Shown: positions 25,749 to 35,640, numbered from the stretch's first letter. The stretch: DNA of 64,000 nt from AP-15 sp963732095 (GCA_963732095.1 CAVSZA010000014.1:310001-374000); one strand, 5' to 3'. Numbers and translations are program-made. Notes: generated by a model not told the origin, from the sequence alone.

Positions 25749-26246
25749 TCAGTGCCTGACCGTCCGCGCCGATCGCTCAGATGTCGTTCCGCCGGAGGCG
25801 GTCTTGCCGGACGCTCCTTTCGGCGATTCGGCGATCAGCGACACCTTGCGGAACCCGGCGGTGCTGACCAAGCTCATCACTTCGACGACCCGGCCGTAGT
25901 TGATCGCCCGGTCGCCCCGGACATAGAGCAGCGCGTCGGGGTTGCTCCCGGTAATCGCCTGCAGCCGCGGAACCAGCGAATCGGTCGGGACTTCGGTCTC
26001 CTGGATATAGATGCGGCCTTCACCATTGATCGTGATGACGAGGGGTTCTTTCGGCTCGGTGATCGGCGGGGCTTGGGTCTGCGGCAGATCGACCGGAACT
26101 CCGACCGTCAACAGCGGCGCCGCCACCATGAAGACGACGAGCAGGACCAGCATGACGTCGACCAACGGCGTCACGTTGATTTCTGACATCGGCCGATACC
26201 GCCCGGCCAAGCGATGGCCGTTGCCGGCCAAACCGGGGGTAGCCAT
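25749..26246 (-). CDS. tolR: TolR, proton channel component of Tol-Pal
   Basis: 165 aa ExbD/TolR family. One transmembrane helix (about 27-45) beginning INVTPLVDVMLVLLVVF with the essential channel Asp (residue about 30). The periplasmic domain follows, with a Ser/Gly/Thr-rich tail. Begins 2 bp after tolQ, 23 bp before tolA. Confidence 0.96.
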   Translation of the reverse strand: MATPGLAGNGHRLAGRYRPMSEINVTPLVDVMLVLLVVFMVAAPLLTVGVPVDLPQTQAPPITEPKEPLVITINGEGRIYIQETEVPTDSLVPRLQAITGSNPDALLYVRGDRAINYGRVVEVMSLVSTAGFRKVSLIAESPKGASGKTASGGTTSERSARTVRH

Positions 26247-26248
26247 CG

Positions 26249-26977
26249 TCAGGGCCGCTCATCGAGCTGCCGCGATAGGATCGCGCTGAATTCGCTGGCA
26301 AATGCTTCGAGCCGGCCGGCGTAACGACCGAAATCGGTGGCCAGCTTATTGTAAGCGATGACTGCCGGTATGGCGGCGACGAGGCCGAGCGCGGTGGCGA
26401 ACAGCAACTCGGCGATACCGGGCGCAACAACTGCCAGACTGGTGTTCTTCGAGGCGGCGATCGACTGGAAGCTGTCCATGATACCCCACACCGTGCCGAA
26501 CAGACCGACAAAGGGCGCCGTCGAGCCGACCGTCGCCAGGAAGGCCATAAACCGCTCGACCCGCTCCATCTCGCGGCCGACCGTCACGTTCATCACCCGC
26601 TCGATGCGCTGCTGCAGGCTGGCCCGCATGCCGGGCGTGCCGAGCAGGTTTTTCGCTGCGCTCCGCCGCCATTCCCGCATCGCCGCGGAGAAGACTGCGG
26701 TCATCGGATCAGGCGGGCGCTGCCCGACCCTCTCGTAAAGGTCATCGAGCGAGCCTCCGGACCAGAAAGTCTCCTCGAAAGTCGACGCGGCCTGCCGCAA
26801 CCGGCGGACCCGGATCACCTTGTCGAAGATGACGGCCCACGACCAGAACGACGCGAGCAACAGGATCAGCATCACCAATTTGACAATGGCATCGGATTGC
26901 AAGAACAGCCCGATGATCGAGAGGTCATGCGAAATCGAACCGGCGAGCGGCAGAGTGTCGATAGAGTTAGGCTGCAT
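26249..26977 (-). CDS. tolQ: TolQ, proton channel component of Tol-Pal
   Basis: 242 aa MotA/TolQ/ExbB family. Three hydrophobic segments (about residues 32-52, 145-165, 180-200), with TVGSTAPFVGLFGTVWGIM in the second and the Ala/Gly-rich third helix near ELLFATALGLVAAIPAV. Forms the stator with TolR. In many relatives ybgC sits between ruvB and tolQ; here tolQ starts 42 bp after the ruvB stop and ybgC is missing. Confidence 0.97.
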   Translation of the reverse strand: MQPNSIDTLPLAGSISHDLSIIGLFLQSDAIVKLVMLILLLASFWSWAVIFDKVIRVRRLRQAASTFEETFWSGGSLDDLYERVGQRPPDPMTAVFSAAMREWRRSAAKNLLGTPGMRASLQQRIERVMNVTVGREMERVERFMAFLATVGSTAPFVGLFGTVWGIMDSFQSIAASKNTSLAVVAPGIAELLFATALGLVAAIPAVIAYNKLATDFGRYAGRLEAFASEFSAILSRQLDERP

Positions 26978-27019
26978 TGATGTCGGCCCTTTATGGCGTC
27001 TTTTGGATGATTGGTGGCG

Positions 27020-28084
27020 TCAGCATGGATTCTCCGTTTCGCATGGCAACGGCGTTAGAAGATCAAGCTGGGCGGGCATGCTAGCCGGCACCGGCAGGTC
27101 GAGATGCCGGAACGCGTTCCGCGTCAGCATGCGGCCGCGCGGCGTCCGCTGCACGAAACCCTCCTGCAGCAGGTACGGCTCGATGACTTCTTCGACGACG
27201 TCGCGCTCGTCGCCTAGCGCCGCTGCGATCGTCTCGACCCCGACCGGACCTCCCGCATAGTTTTCGGCAATGCAGCGCAGGTAGCGCCGGTCCATGCCGT
27301 CTAGTCCGCGTACGTCGACATCGAGCCGCAACAGCGCCGCGTCGGCGGCAACGGCGTCGACCCTCGTCTGACCGGTGACCGCGGCAAAGTCGCGGATGCG
27401 GCGCAGCAGGCGTATCGCGACGCGCGGGGTGCCCCGCGACCTGCGCGCTATCTCGGCGGCGCCGTCGGGGAGCAGCTCGATGCCGAGCACCCGCGCCGCT
27501 CGACTGACGATCGTCCCGAGCTCAGCCGGCTCGTAGAACACGAGACGCAATGGAATGCCGAAACGCTCCCGCAGCGGCCGGGTGATAAGGCCGGAGCGCG
27601 TGGTCGCGCCGATCAAGGTGAAGGGCGCAAGACGGTAGCGAATCGATCGCGCTCCGGGCCCTTGACCGATGATCAGATCGATCTGGTAGTCCTCCATCGC
27701 CGGGTAGAGGTACTCCTCGGCCGCCGGCGGCAGACGGTGGATCTCGTCGATGAACAGCACCTCGCGCGGGGCGAGCTTGCTCAGCATCGCGACAAGATCG
27801 GCGGCGCGCTGAATTACCGGGCCTGCGGTGGCATGGAAGTCGACGCCCATTTCGCGGGCGACGATCTGTGCAAGCGTCGTCTTGCCGAGCCCCGGCGGAC
27901 CAAAGAACAGGATATGATCGAGAGCTTCACCGCGGCTTTTCGCCGCCTCGATGAAAACGCGCAGATTGTCGCGCAGCTGATGCTGGCCGACGAATTCATC
28001 GAGCGTGGCCGGCCGGACCGAGCTTTCGGCTGTGTCTTGCTCGGCCTGCTGCGGGGCGACGACACGCGGCGCGGCGTCATTCAT
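27020..28084 (-). CDS. ruvB: Holliday junction branch-migration helicase RuvB
   Basis: 354 aa AAA+ motor. Walker A GPPGLGKTT, Walker B LFIDEIHRL, sensor GATTRSGLI, arginine finger region RERFGIPLRL, C-terminal winged helix ending with QRTPRGRMLT. Start ATG 28084 overlaps the ruvA stop by 4 nt. Works with RuvA and RuvC encoded just upstream. Confidence 0.98.
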   Translation of the reverse strand: MNDAAPRVVAPQQAEQDTAESSVRPATLDEFVGQHQLRDNLRVFIEAAKSRGEALDHILFFGPPGLGKTTLAQIVAREMGVDFHATAGPVIQRAADLVAMLSKLAPREVLFIDEIHRLPPAAEEYLYPAMEDYQIDLIIGQGPGARSIRYRLAPFTLIGATTRSGLITRPLRERFGIPLRLVFYEPAELGTIVSRAARVLGIELLPDGAAEIARRSRGTPRVAIRLLRRIRDFAAVTGQTRVDAVAADAALLRLDVDVRGLDGMDRRYLRCIAENYAGGPVGVETIAAALGDERDVVEEVIEPYLLQEGFVQRTPRGRMLTRNAFRHLDLPVPASMPAQLDLLTPLPCETENPC

Positions 28085-28695
28085 CGCGCCAGCTCCTCGA
28101 GGCCCGCTTTTATCAGCACATCGGCGCCCGCCTCGCTGCCGAGGCGCCGGGCCGCCACTGCGATTGCGCCCAGCGCCTCGCTGCGGCCGACCCCAAGGTT
28201 TTCCAGCGCCGCGATCGCATCGGCGGTCGCTCCGCTGCCATCTGCGGACTCATTGGAAAGCGCCACCGATGGCGCCGAAACCGGGGCCGCGAGGTTCCCG
28301 ATCTTGTCCCGCAGTTCGTTGACAATGCGGGCGGCGAGCCGCGGCCCAACCCCCTCGGCTTGCGCTAGGGCCGGCTTGTCCTGAGCCAGGATCGCGAGCC
28401 CGAGCTTCTCGGGCGGCACGGCCGAGAGGAGCGAGAGGGCCAGTCGTGCGCCGACGCCCTGCACCGTCGTCAACAGGCGAAACCAATCGCGTTCGGCGGC
28501 GTCGATGAACCCGTACAGGTGGATGTGGTCTTCGCGGACGTGTGTCTCGATCAGCAGGCGCGCCGACGAGCCCGGCGGTGGCAGACGGCCGATCGTCCGC
28601 GTCGAGCAGAAGGCCAGATAGCCGACTCCGCCCACGTCGATGACCGCCGCGTCCGGTTCGATCTGCTCGACGACGCCGGCGAGCTTGGCGATCAT
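28081..28695 (-). CDS. ruvA: Holliday junction-binding protein RuvA
   Basis: 204 aa from ATG 28695 (MIAKLAGVVEQI), which overlaps the ruvC stop by 4 nt; the ORF runs 70 codons further upstream in the ruvC region and that part is not real. Domain I OB-fold at residues 1-63, helix-hairpin-helix motifs in VQGVGARLALSLLS and AEGVGPRLAARIVNEL, and a C-terminal domain III contacting RuvB (about 155-204). Confidence 0.97.
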   Translation of the reverse strand: MIAKLAGVVEQIEPDAAVIDVGGVGYLAFCSTRTIGRLPPPGSSARLLIETHVREDHIHLYGFIDAAERDWFRLLTTVQGVGARLALSLLSAVPPEKLGLAILAQDKPALAQAEGVGPRLAARIVNELRDKIGNLAAPVSAPSVALSNESADGSGATADAIAALENLGVGRSEALGAIAVAARRLGSEAGADVLIKAGLEELAR

Positions 28696-29186
28696 GCCTG
28701 TGTGCCCAAGAGCCGTCGCGCCGTAGCGTGATGCGCGTGGCAGATCGCCACGGCGAGCGCGTCGGCGGCATCGGGCTCGCCTCCGTCGCACCCAGGCAAC
28801 AGCCGGCGCACCATCAATTGCACCTGCGACTTCTCGGCGTGACCGGCGCCGACCACAGCCTTTTTGATGAAGTTCGCCGAATATTCGGCGACCGGCAGCC
28901 CGCATTCGGCCGGGGCGAGCAGCACGACCCCGCGAGCCACGCCGAGTCGCAAAGTCGAAGATGGGTTACGGTTGACAAAGGTTTCCTCGACCGCGGCCTC
29001 GTCCGGGCGAAAGCGCTCGACGACGCCAGTGATCTGCCGGAACAGTGAGACGAGCCGCGCCGCCAGCGGCTGATCGGTGGCGGCATGGATGACGCCGTCG
29101 GCAACGTGGACCAAGCGATTGCCGGCCACATCGATGACCCCCCACCCGGTATGACGCAGCCCGGGATCGAGCCCCAAAACCCGCAT
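28692..29186 (-). CDS. ruvC: Crossover junction endodeoxyribonuclease RuvC
   Basis: 164 aa RNase H-fold resolvase. Catalytic Asp7 in LGLDPGLRHTGWG, Glu near 67 in AVEETF, and the C-terminal DAADALAVAICH with the final acidic residues. It heads the ruvCAB operon and starts 29 bp after the YebC gene. Confidence 0.97.
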   Translation of the reverse strand: MRVLGLDPGLRHTGWGVIDVAGNRLVHVADGVIHAATDQPLAARLVSLFRQITGVVERFRPDEAAVEETFVNRNPSSTLRLGVARGVVLLAPAECGLPVAEYSANFIKKAVVGAGHAEKSQVQLMVRRLLPGCDGGEPDAADALAVAICHAHHATARRLLGTQA

Positions 29187-29215
29187 TTCGGCTTCCGTGT
29201 CGGCGTAGGGCGCAG

Positions 29216-29965
29216 TCAGCCGCCGAGCCGCGCCATCACGTCTTCGGCCACTTCGAAATTGGCGTAGACATTCTGGACATCGTCGCTGTCCTCGAGCGTC
29301 TCGAGCAACTTAAACAGGCTCGTCGCCGTTTCCTCGCCGATTTCCGAGGCGGTCCGCGGACGCCAGACGAGGCGCGCAGAGGCGGCCGGGCCGAATCGGT
29401 GTTCGAGCGCATCGCGCACCGCGTTCCAATCCTCCGGCGCGCAGGTCACCGAATGCTGCTCTGCATCGCTCTCGATGTCTCTTGCCCCTGCTTCGATCGC
29501 GGCCTCGAACATATCATCGGCACTGGCGGTGGCCGCCGGATACGAGATCTCGCCGACCCGGTCGAACATGAAGCTGACGCTGTTGGTTTCCCCCAAAGCT
29601 CCCCCTGATTTGGTAAAGGCGGCGCGCACCTCGCTCGCCGTACGGTTGCGGTTGTCGGTCAGTGCCTCGACGATGACCGCGACACCACCCGGTCCATAAC
29701 CCTCGTATCGCACCTCCTCGTAAGCCTCATCCGCGCCGCCCCCGGAGCCGCGCTTGATGGCCCGATCCACGGTATCTTTGGGCATATTGGCCTGGCGGGC
29801 CGCGAGAACGGCCGCGCGCAGCCGCGGATTGGCGGCCGGGTCGGGCAAGCCGGTGCGGGCGGCGGTCGTGAGTTCCCGGATGATCTTGGTAAAGACCTTG
29901 GCGCGCTTTTTGTCCTGCGCGCCCTTCCGGTACATGATGTTCTTGAATTGCGAATGGCCAGCCAT
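29216..29965 (-). CDS. YebC/PmpR family transcriptional regulator / ribosome-associated factor
   Basis: 249 aa. N-terminal MAGHSQFKNIMYRKGAQDKKR is the hallmark of the family; EVRYEGYGPGGVAVIVEALTDN and FTKSGGALGETNSVSFMF follow. Usually called a transcriptional regulator; recent work on relatives also links it to relief of polyproline stalling. In alphaproteobacteria it is typically next to ruvC, as here. Confidence 0.96.
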   Translation of the reverse strand: MAGHSQFKNIMYRKGAQDKKRAKVFTKIIRELTTAARTGLPDPAANPRLRAAVLAARQANMPKDTVDRAIKRGSGGGADEAYEEVRYEGYGPGGVAVIVEALTDNRNRTASEVRAAFTKSGGALGETNSVSFMFDRVGEISYPAATASADDMFEAAIEAGARDIESDAEQHSVTCAPEDWNAVRDALEHRFGPAASARLVWRPRTASEIGEETATSLFKLLETLEDSDDVQNVYANFEVAEDVMARLGG

Positions 29966-30110
29966 CGATCTCCGCGCCGCTCTCCGTCGGCATCAGGGCC
30001 GGAAATGCTCGGCCCGGCGTGGCTAACAATCCAATATGGCAGCATTGCGGCGCCCCGGATTGCCGCAAATATAGCTTACGTCTGCGCTGAAGCGGTTGCG
30101 GAAGGGAGAT

Positions 30111-30311
30111 ATGCAGCAAGGTCGAGGGGGCATGGGGAGCCATAAGCACGGGGTCTCCGGCCATGCCACGCAGAGCCCGCGACTTCGGCTTAGCAAAAAG
30201 CTCGCCGCCGAACGCGGGGAGTATGACACCGCGTCAGCGCGGCGGCGGACGCGCCTCGAATTCGAGACCGTCCAAGAGGCGTTGAAGGGCGAGCGCAAGT
30301 CACGCCAGTAG
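30111..30311 (+). CDS. Small basic hypothetical protein
   Basis: 66 aa from ATG 30111, with GGGAG 2-6 nt upstream. ATG 30132 (MGSHKHGVSGHATQ) is an alternative. The protein is very Arg/Lys/Gln-rich with no hydrophobic segment. Codon choice and the length of the open frame support coding only modestly. No family recognised. Confidence 0.45.
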   Translation: MQQGRGGMGSHKHGVSGHATQSPRLRLSKKLAAERGEYDTASARRRTRLEFETVQEALKGERKSRQ

Positions 30312-30427
30312 CCGACACCCCATCAAAGAAAACTCCTCGGGTGGATGCAGCGGTCGGCGGTCGGCTGTGTTGACCATGGAGGCGGGACGGCCTGCTGGTC
30401 GACCCGGTACCGAAGAGGAGTATAACG

Positions 30428-30748
30428 ATGTATCTAGCCCGGTTTTGCTATGACGTGCTGCCGGTCAACCGCCAACGCGCGATCGACTTTATCCATCGCG
30501 AGGTCGAGGCCGCGCGCGCCAACCGCCTCAATGCGCGCATGCTGCTGCCGCTGACGCGCGGCCATGGCGAGGGCGCCGCCCTGCAATTCGAGGTCGAGCT
30601 GACGAGTCTCGATCAGCTCGACCAGTTCCGCAACCGTGGCGTCGGCTCGTCGCAAGAAACCAGCAACTGGATGCACGCATTCAGTGAAATACTGACCTCG
30701 CCACCCCGCGTCGAGATTCTGCGCATAGAGGACGCGAAGGCCGCCTGA
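30428..30748 (+). CDS. Hypothetical protein, about 106 aa
   Basis: 106 aa; GAGGAG lies about 7 nt before the ATG. MYLARFCYDVLP followed by an amphipathic helix (REVEAARANRLNARML) and FEVELTSLDQLDQF suggests a ferredoxin-like alpha/beta unit of the dimeric alpha/beta-barrel sort, but I do not recognise the family. It stands alone, convergent with the LLM oxidoreductase gene (6 bp). Confidence 0.72.
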   Translation: MYLARFCYDVLPVNRQRAIDFIHREVEAARANRLNARMLLPLTRGHGEGAALQFEVELTSLDQLDQFRNRGVGSSQETSNWMHAFSEILTSPPRVEILRIEDAKAA

Positions 30749-30754
30749 CCGGCC

Positions 30755-31801
30755 TCACCAGCGGGTGTCGAAGCCTTCGAAGCGGTGCGGGATGCGGCGG
30801 ATGTCGGCCACGAGCTCGCGTTGCAGCCCCGTAGCGGTGCCGGCCGGGAAGTTCAGCTCGATGGCGTCCGCAAGACCGCCGTAGCGTGCCTCGATCGCCG
30901 CGGCGATCTCGTCATAGGTGCCGCAGGCGGCGAAGATCCGCACGACATCGTCCGTGATCTCGGCCGGCATGTCGTTCCACCGGCCATCAACCGACATCAC
31001 GTGGAGTTTCGCCCCGAGCTCTTCGAGCTCGTGCAAGGCGAGGATCGGCGCGTAGGTGCGCGTGGAGGCATAAAGAGCGATGCGTCGGCGCGCCCATTCC
31101 ATGCCCTCAGCGACGGTTTTCGCATCGCCACCGGTCACCACGAACCCTCCGCCAAAGACATCGAAATTGCCCCGGCGCCGCCCGCTGCGCTGCATCCCCT
31201 CGACAATACGCGGCAGCGCCACTTCTTCCGTGTAGCGACGCGAGCACAGCGGGTGCAGCCGCACCCCGTCGCACACCTCGCCGGCGACCCGCAGCATTGC
31301 CTCGCCGACCGCGGCGATCGTGACCGGCACCATCGGGAGGCCGGTCGGCTCGGGCGAGAAATCCGGGGTCATAAGGGTCAGACGGTAGTGTTCGCCTTGG
31401 TAATCGAGCTTTTCACCGGTCTCCCAGCAATGCCACACAGCGCGCAGCGCCCGGACATAGTCGCGCAACCGTGGCGCCGGCGCGCTCCATGGGATGCCGA
31501 AGCGGCGCTCGTTGTGGCCCTTCACTTGGCTGCCAAGGCCCAGCACGAAGCGCCCATCGGAGTTGGCGTGGAGGTCCCAGGCCTGAGACGCCATCACCGT
31601 CGGGCTGCGCGGAAAGGCGACGGCGATCGACGGGGTGAGCTCGATCCGCTCGGTCGCGAGCGCGGCAAAGGCGAGCGGCGTAAAGACGTCGTGCCCGAGC
31701 TCGACGGTCATCAGCGCGTCGAAGCCCACGGCCTCAGCCGCCGCGCCGAACGGCGCCGCCTCGCGCCAATGCCTCATCGGGAGCATTGTGAAGACGCGCA
31801 T
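30755..31801 (-). CDS. LLM-class (luciferase-like) F420/FMN-dependent oxidoreductase
   Basis: 348 aa TIM-barrel bacterial-luciferase-like protein. Typical blocks are visible: AEAVGFDALMTVE, LTPSIAVAFPRSPTVMA, RFVLGLGSQVKGHNERRFG and PVTIAAVGEAMLRVAGEVCDG. The GLGSQVKGHNERRFG motif is close to F420-dependent members, though F420 versus FMN cannot be decided here. Divergent from the MetX-like hydrolase (76 bp). Substrate unknown. Confidence 0.9.
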   Translation of the reverse strand: MRVFTMLPMRHWREAAPFGAAAEAVGFDALMTVELGHDVFTPLAFAALATERIELTPSIAVAFPRSPTVMASQAWDLHANSDGRFVLGLGSQVKGHNERRFGIPWSAPAPRLRDYVRALRAVWHCWETGEKLDYQGEHYRLTLMTPDFSPEPTGLPMVPVTIAAVGEAMLRVAGEVCDGVRLHPLCSRRYTEEVALPRIVEGMQRSGRRRGNFDVFGGGFVVTGGDAKTVAEGMEWARRRIALYASTRTYAPILALHELEELGAKLHVMSVDGRWNDMPAEITDDVVRIFAACGTYDEIAAAIEARYGGLADAIELNFPAGTATGLQRELVADIRRIPHRFEGFDTRW

Positions 31802-31877
31802 TCCAGCTCACTCCACTCTTGGCCGCGGAAACCGTATCATCACCACTGAAGGCTCGCGGGCGAAACAGGAAGTGTGG

Positions 31878-32897
31878 ATGAGCTCACTCGATTACCAAAT
31901 TTTCGAGGCCGGCGACGTAGCGCTGCAATCCGGGCTCACCCTGCGGAATGCGCAGCTCGCCTACAAGACATACGGCCGACTCGATGCGGCGCGCAGCAAT
32001 GTGATCCTCTACCCGACCTCCTATGGGGCCCAGCACTACGACACCGAGTGGCTGATCCGCCCGGGCCACGCGCTCGACCCGGAACGCTACTTCATCGTCA
32101 TCCCGAACATGTTCGGCAACGGCCTGTCTTCCTCGCCGAGCAATGCCGGTCCGCCGCACGATCGCGGCCGCTTCCCGGGAGTGACTGTGGTCGACAACGT
32201 GCGGATGCAGCACCGCCTGTTGACCCAGCAGCTCGGCCTCGAACGTGTCGCCCTCGTCTATGGCTGGTCGATGGGCGGCCAACAAGCCTATCACTGGGCG
32301 GCGCTCTACCCCGAGATGGTGGAGCGGATCGCCGTCGTCTGCGGTAGCGCGCGAACGGCGCCGCACAATCTGGTTTTCCTGGACGGCATCAAATACGCGC
32401 TGATGGCCGACCCGGCATGGCGCGACGGCTATTTCGCCGAGCCGCCAGTGCGCGGATTGCGGGCAATGGGCCGGATCTATGCCGGCTGGGCATTGAGCCA
32501 GGCCTTCTACCGCGAAGAGCTGTGGCGTACGGTCGGCTTTTCCTCGCTCGAGGATTTTCTGATCGCCGGCTGGGAGGCCAACTACCTGCGCCGCGACGCC
32601 GACAATCTGCTGGCGATGATTTGGACCTGGCAGCACGCCGACATCAGCGCCAACGAGCTCTATGGGGGCGACCTGACCAAGGCGCTCGGCGCGATCTCAG
32701 CCGATGCGCTGATCATGCCGAGCACCACCGACCTCTATTTCACGGTCGCCGACAACGAGCGCGAGGTCGCGCACATGCGGCACGCCGAGCTGCGCCCGAT
32801 CCCATCGATCTGGGGCCACCGCGCCGGCAACCCGACGCAGAACCCCGAGGATGACGACTTTATCGACCGCGCCGTCAAGGAGCTGCTGGGGCGGTAA
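31878..32897 (+). CDS. Alpha/beta hydrolase, homoserine O-acetyltransferase (MetX)-like
   Basis: 339 aa. Nucleophile elbow GWSMGG near residue 136, Asp in PSTTDLYFT, His in IWGHRAG: a full catalytic triad in MetX order. True MetX proteins carry further conserved acetyl-CoA/homoserine features that I cannot confirm, and related hydrolases of this group are widespread, so methionine synthesis is not asserted. Start ATG 31878 has AGGAAG upstream; the 81-codon upstream extension is antisense to the LLM gene. Next gene follows 36 bp downstream. Confidence 0.87.
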   Translation: MSSLDYQIFEAGDVALQSGLTLRNAQLAYKTYGRLDAARSNVILYPTSYGAQHYDTEWLIRPGHALDPERYFIVIPNMFGNGLSSSPSNAGPPHDRGRFPGVTVVDNVRMQHRLLTQQLGLERVALVYGWSMGGQQAYHWAALYPEMVERIAVVCGSARTAPHNLVFLDGIKYALMADPAWRDGYFAEPPVRGLRAMGRIYAGWALSQAFYREELWRTVGFSSLEDFLIAGWEANYLRRDADNLLAMIWTWQHADISANELYGGDLTKALGAISADALIMPSTTDLYFTVADNEREVAHMRHAELRPIPSIWGHRAGNPTQNPEDDDFIDRAVKELLGR

Positions 32898-32933
32898 CGT
32901 TCGGTTGACCGAAATTGCAGGAGGAAATGGCTT

Positions 32934-33320
32934 ATGAATGCAGCTCTTTTAGTGGTGCGCGCCGAGGTGCCCGATCCGGCTGACCGGGGGCCGTTCGATC
33001 ATTGGTACGCGACCGATCACCTGCCTTGGGCAATCCGGGTTTTCGGAGCGCGCCGCGGCTGGCGGTGCTGGAGCCGCACTGAACCGGCTGTCCATTACGC
33101 CTTCTACGAATTCGCCGATATTGATGAGGCGCGGGCGGCGACCGACTCGGAAAAGAGCGCGCCGCTGGTCGCCGATTTCGATCGGGTTTGGACCGACCGG
33201 GCGCCGCGGCGGCGCGAGATCCTGGAAATTGTGCAAGAGATGGAGCTCGCAGACTCCCGAGATTGGAGTGCTTTCATTACGCGGAGCGCCACGCGCGACG
33301 AAGTAATCTCGACCAGATGA
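32934..33320 (+). CDS. Hypothetical protein, possible dimeric alpha/beta-barrel fold
   Basis: 128 aa, GGAGG about 9 nt before ATG 32934. The pattern FDHWYATDHLPWAI, then YAFYEFADIDEA, is like EthD/YciI-type barrels that bind small aromatic or polyketide intermediates, but no firm family is recognised. Its stop overlaps an ATG of the broken GH50-like gene. Confidence 0.7.
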   Translation: MNAALLVVRAEVPDPADRGPFDHWYATDHLPWAIRVFGARRGWRCWSRTEPAVHYAFYEFADIDEARAATDSEKSAPLVADFDRVWTDRAPRRREILEIVQEMELADSRDWSAFITRSATRDEVISTR

Positions 33321-35538
33321 GTGCTCACCGGCCCGAGATCCTTTGCGCCGCGCGCGATGACCATCCCGCGGTGGCGATTCGATCTCGGCGATGTTTGCGC
33401 CAGGATGCCTGCCACGAGCGGGGCCGGGCGTTACGGGTTGCCTGCTGTCTGGCGCTGCTGGTTTCCGCAAGCGAGGGCGATGGAACAGTCGTCGAGACAT
33501 TGAACGCGATCGTCAAGGCGCGGGACGGCGGGCGGTTGCGGGTCGCGTTCGCGGCCGAGGGGCAGCCGGCAGTGCTGTTCAAGTCGAGGGACGGTGCCGG
33601 GATTGGCGTCACTCGGGTAAGCTCGTCATCCCGGTCGAGAACCAGGGTGGCGAGGCGGTGACATTGCTGCTCCGTATCGGTGACGAAGCGAACCGGTCGC
33701 TGAGCGGCAAAGTCTCGATCGCGCCCGGCAGCGCTGGCGACCTCACACTGTGGATCGACGCGCCCTCCCCGCGGCAGATGGGGATGATCGCCGGCCCGTC
33801 GCTGACGGCGGCCGGGCTCGAGCCGCACACATTGCCGGTAACCGCGACCGAAGGTTCCGTCGATGCCTCGCGGATCACATCGGTCCGCCTCGGGATCGCA
33901 CGTCCGACGGCCCCACGCGAGATGGTCATTGGCCCGTTGCGCGTGATGCCGCCAAGCGAGGCCGAGAGCACGGGCTATCAGGGAATCGTCGACGGCGTTC
34001 GGTCAATTCCGCCTCGGGAGCTGGCCCGAGAAGGTGGGCTCGATCGAGATGCTCCGCGCGGAGGGCGACGCGGAAGCGCAGGAACTCGGCCGATGGCTCG
34101 CCCAAGCGCCGAAGCGTGATCGCTTCGACGGGCTGAAATCGGGCCGGGTCTTCGATGCGACCGGCTTCTTCCGCACCGAGCGGCGGGACGGCAGATGGTG
34201 GCTGGTCACCCCCAAAGGGCATGGCTTTTTTTCGATCGGCATCGACGCGGTCGCGCCCTCCGGGGCGACCTACGTCGAGGGCCGCGAGTTCATGTTCCGC
34301 GATCTGCCGGCGCGTGACGGCGAGCTTGCCACGCATTGGAGCGAGGCGGACGATCGCCGCGGCTTAGGCGCCCAGCGCGGCCGCTCCTTCGATCATGGTC
34401 ACGCCTTCGATTTTTATACCGCCAACCTCGAACGCAAATTCGGCGCCGAATGGCGCGGGCGGTGGCGTGAGGAGACAGCGGACCGGCTGATGGCCTGGGG
34501 GTTCAACACGATCGGCAATTGGAGCGACCCCGATTTGTCGGGGGATGCATCGGCTGCCCTACACCGTCCCGCTGTCGCCCGAAGGGGAGTACGCGAAGGT
34601 CAGTTCGGGCGAGGATTGGTGGGGACCGATGCCGGACCCGTTCGACCCGCGCTTTGCGGAAGCTGCGGACAAGATGGCACGCAACGCCGCGGCGCGGTTC
34701 GCCGGCGATCCCTACCTGATCGGCTATTTTGTCGACAACGAGCTGTCCTGGGGGCGATCGACACGAGCCTACCCGCAGCAATACTACGCCCTGGCGATCA
34801 ATGCGCTCGCCGCCGGGCAAGAGAGCCCGGCGAATTCCGCCTTTATCGGGTATCTGACCGAGACGTTATCGCTCCCCGGAACGGCTCGGCGAAGCCTGGG
34901 GCATTCCACTAAACTCATGGAGTGATCTCGGCACCGCCGGGTTCGCGTTGCCTCGCAGCGCCTTCGACAACCCTGCGGTGATCGGAGATCTGGCGGCATT
35001 CAGCCGGCGCTTTGCCGACACCTACTACCGGATAGTGGCAGAAGCCCTGCGCCGCCACGATCCCGACCACCTCTACCTCGGCAGCCGTTTTGCCTGGCAG
35101 ACCGCGGAGGCGGTAGAGGCCTGCGCCCGCTGGTGCGATGTCGTGAGCTTCAATCGCTATCGACGCTCGATCGCCGATGATCCCGCCGAATGGGCGAAGT
35201 TCCATGCGCTCGGCAAGCCCGCCCTGATCGGCGAGTTCCACTTCGGCTCGGCCGACCGTGGGCTGTTCTGGGAAGGGCTCGTCGGGGTCGGCAGAGAAAG
35301 CGAACGCGGCCCCTCCTATGCGCGCTACCTTCGCGGGGTCGCCGACAACCCCGACTTTGTCGGCGCCCACTGGTTCCAGTACCTCGACGAGCCGCTGACC
35401 GGCCGCACCCTGGACGGCGAGAACGCCCATATCGGTTTCGTCACGGTCGCCGATGTGCCGTACACGGGTCTGGTGGACGCGGCACGCACGGCTAACCTAG
35501 CGATACTGCGTGATTTGCAGCGTGTCGGCTCGCAATAA
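33317..35538 (+). pseudogene. Frameshifted glycoside hydrolase, GH50 beta-agarase-like
   Basis: Similarity to GH50-type agarases runs through four consecutive frames: signal-like RVACCLALLVSAS near 33430, an N-terminal beta-sandwich with LKSILF-like VLFKSRDG, then WWLVTPKGHGFFSIGIDAV (about 34195-34250), GYFVDNELSWG (about 34722-34755; Glu is the likely acid/base), and KPALIGEFHFG (about 35215-35250; Glu is the likely nucleophile). Frame changes lie near 33600 (one G missing in a G run), 33997 (one extra G), 34540 (one extra G in a G run) and 34860 (one extra A). Each is a single-base change and the rest of the reading is well kept, so the gene is either recently inactivated or contains sequence errors. 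Confidence 0.82.
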
Positions 35539-35640
35539 ACGCCTCCACTTCGCCACAACCGAAGGCCGGTGCCTGTGGCAGTCATGGATCCCGGCCGCTA
35601 TTCACCGCCAGGGGCAGACTTTGCCGGGAAAGCCGAATTG

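Noticed and set aside
30305..30427. Possible riboswitch between the two small ORFs
   Set aside because: No recognised structured motif; only ordinary GC-rich sequence and a ribosome-binding site.
30785..31849. 354-codon ORF antisense to the LLM oxidoreductase
   Set aside because: Shadow; the minus-strand gene has clear LLM motifs.
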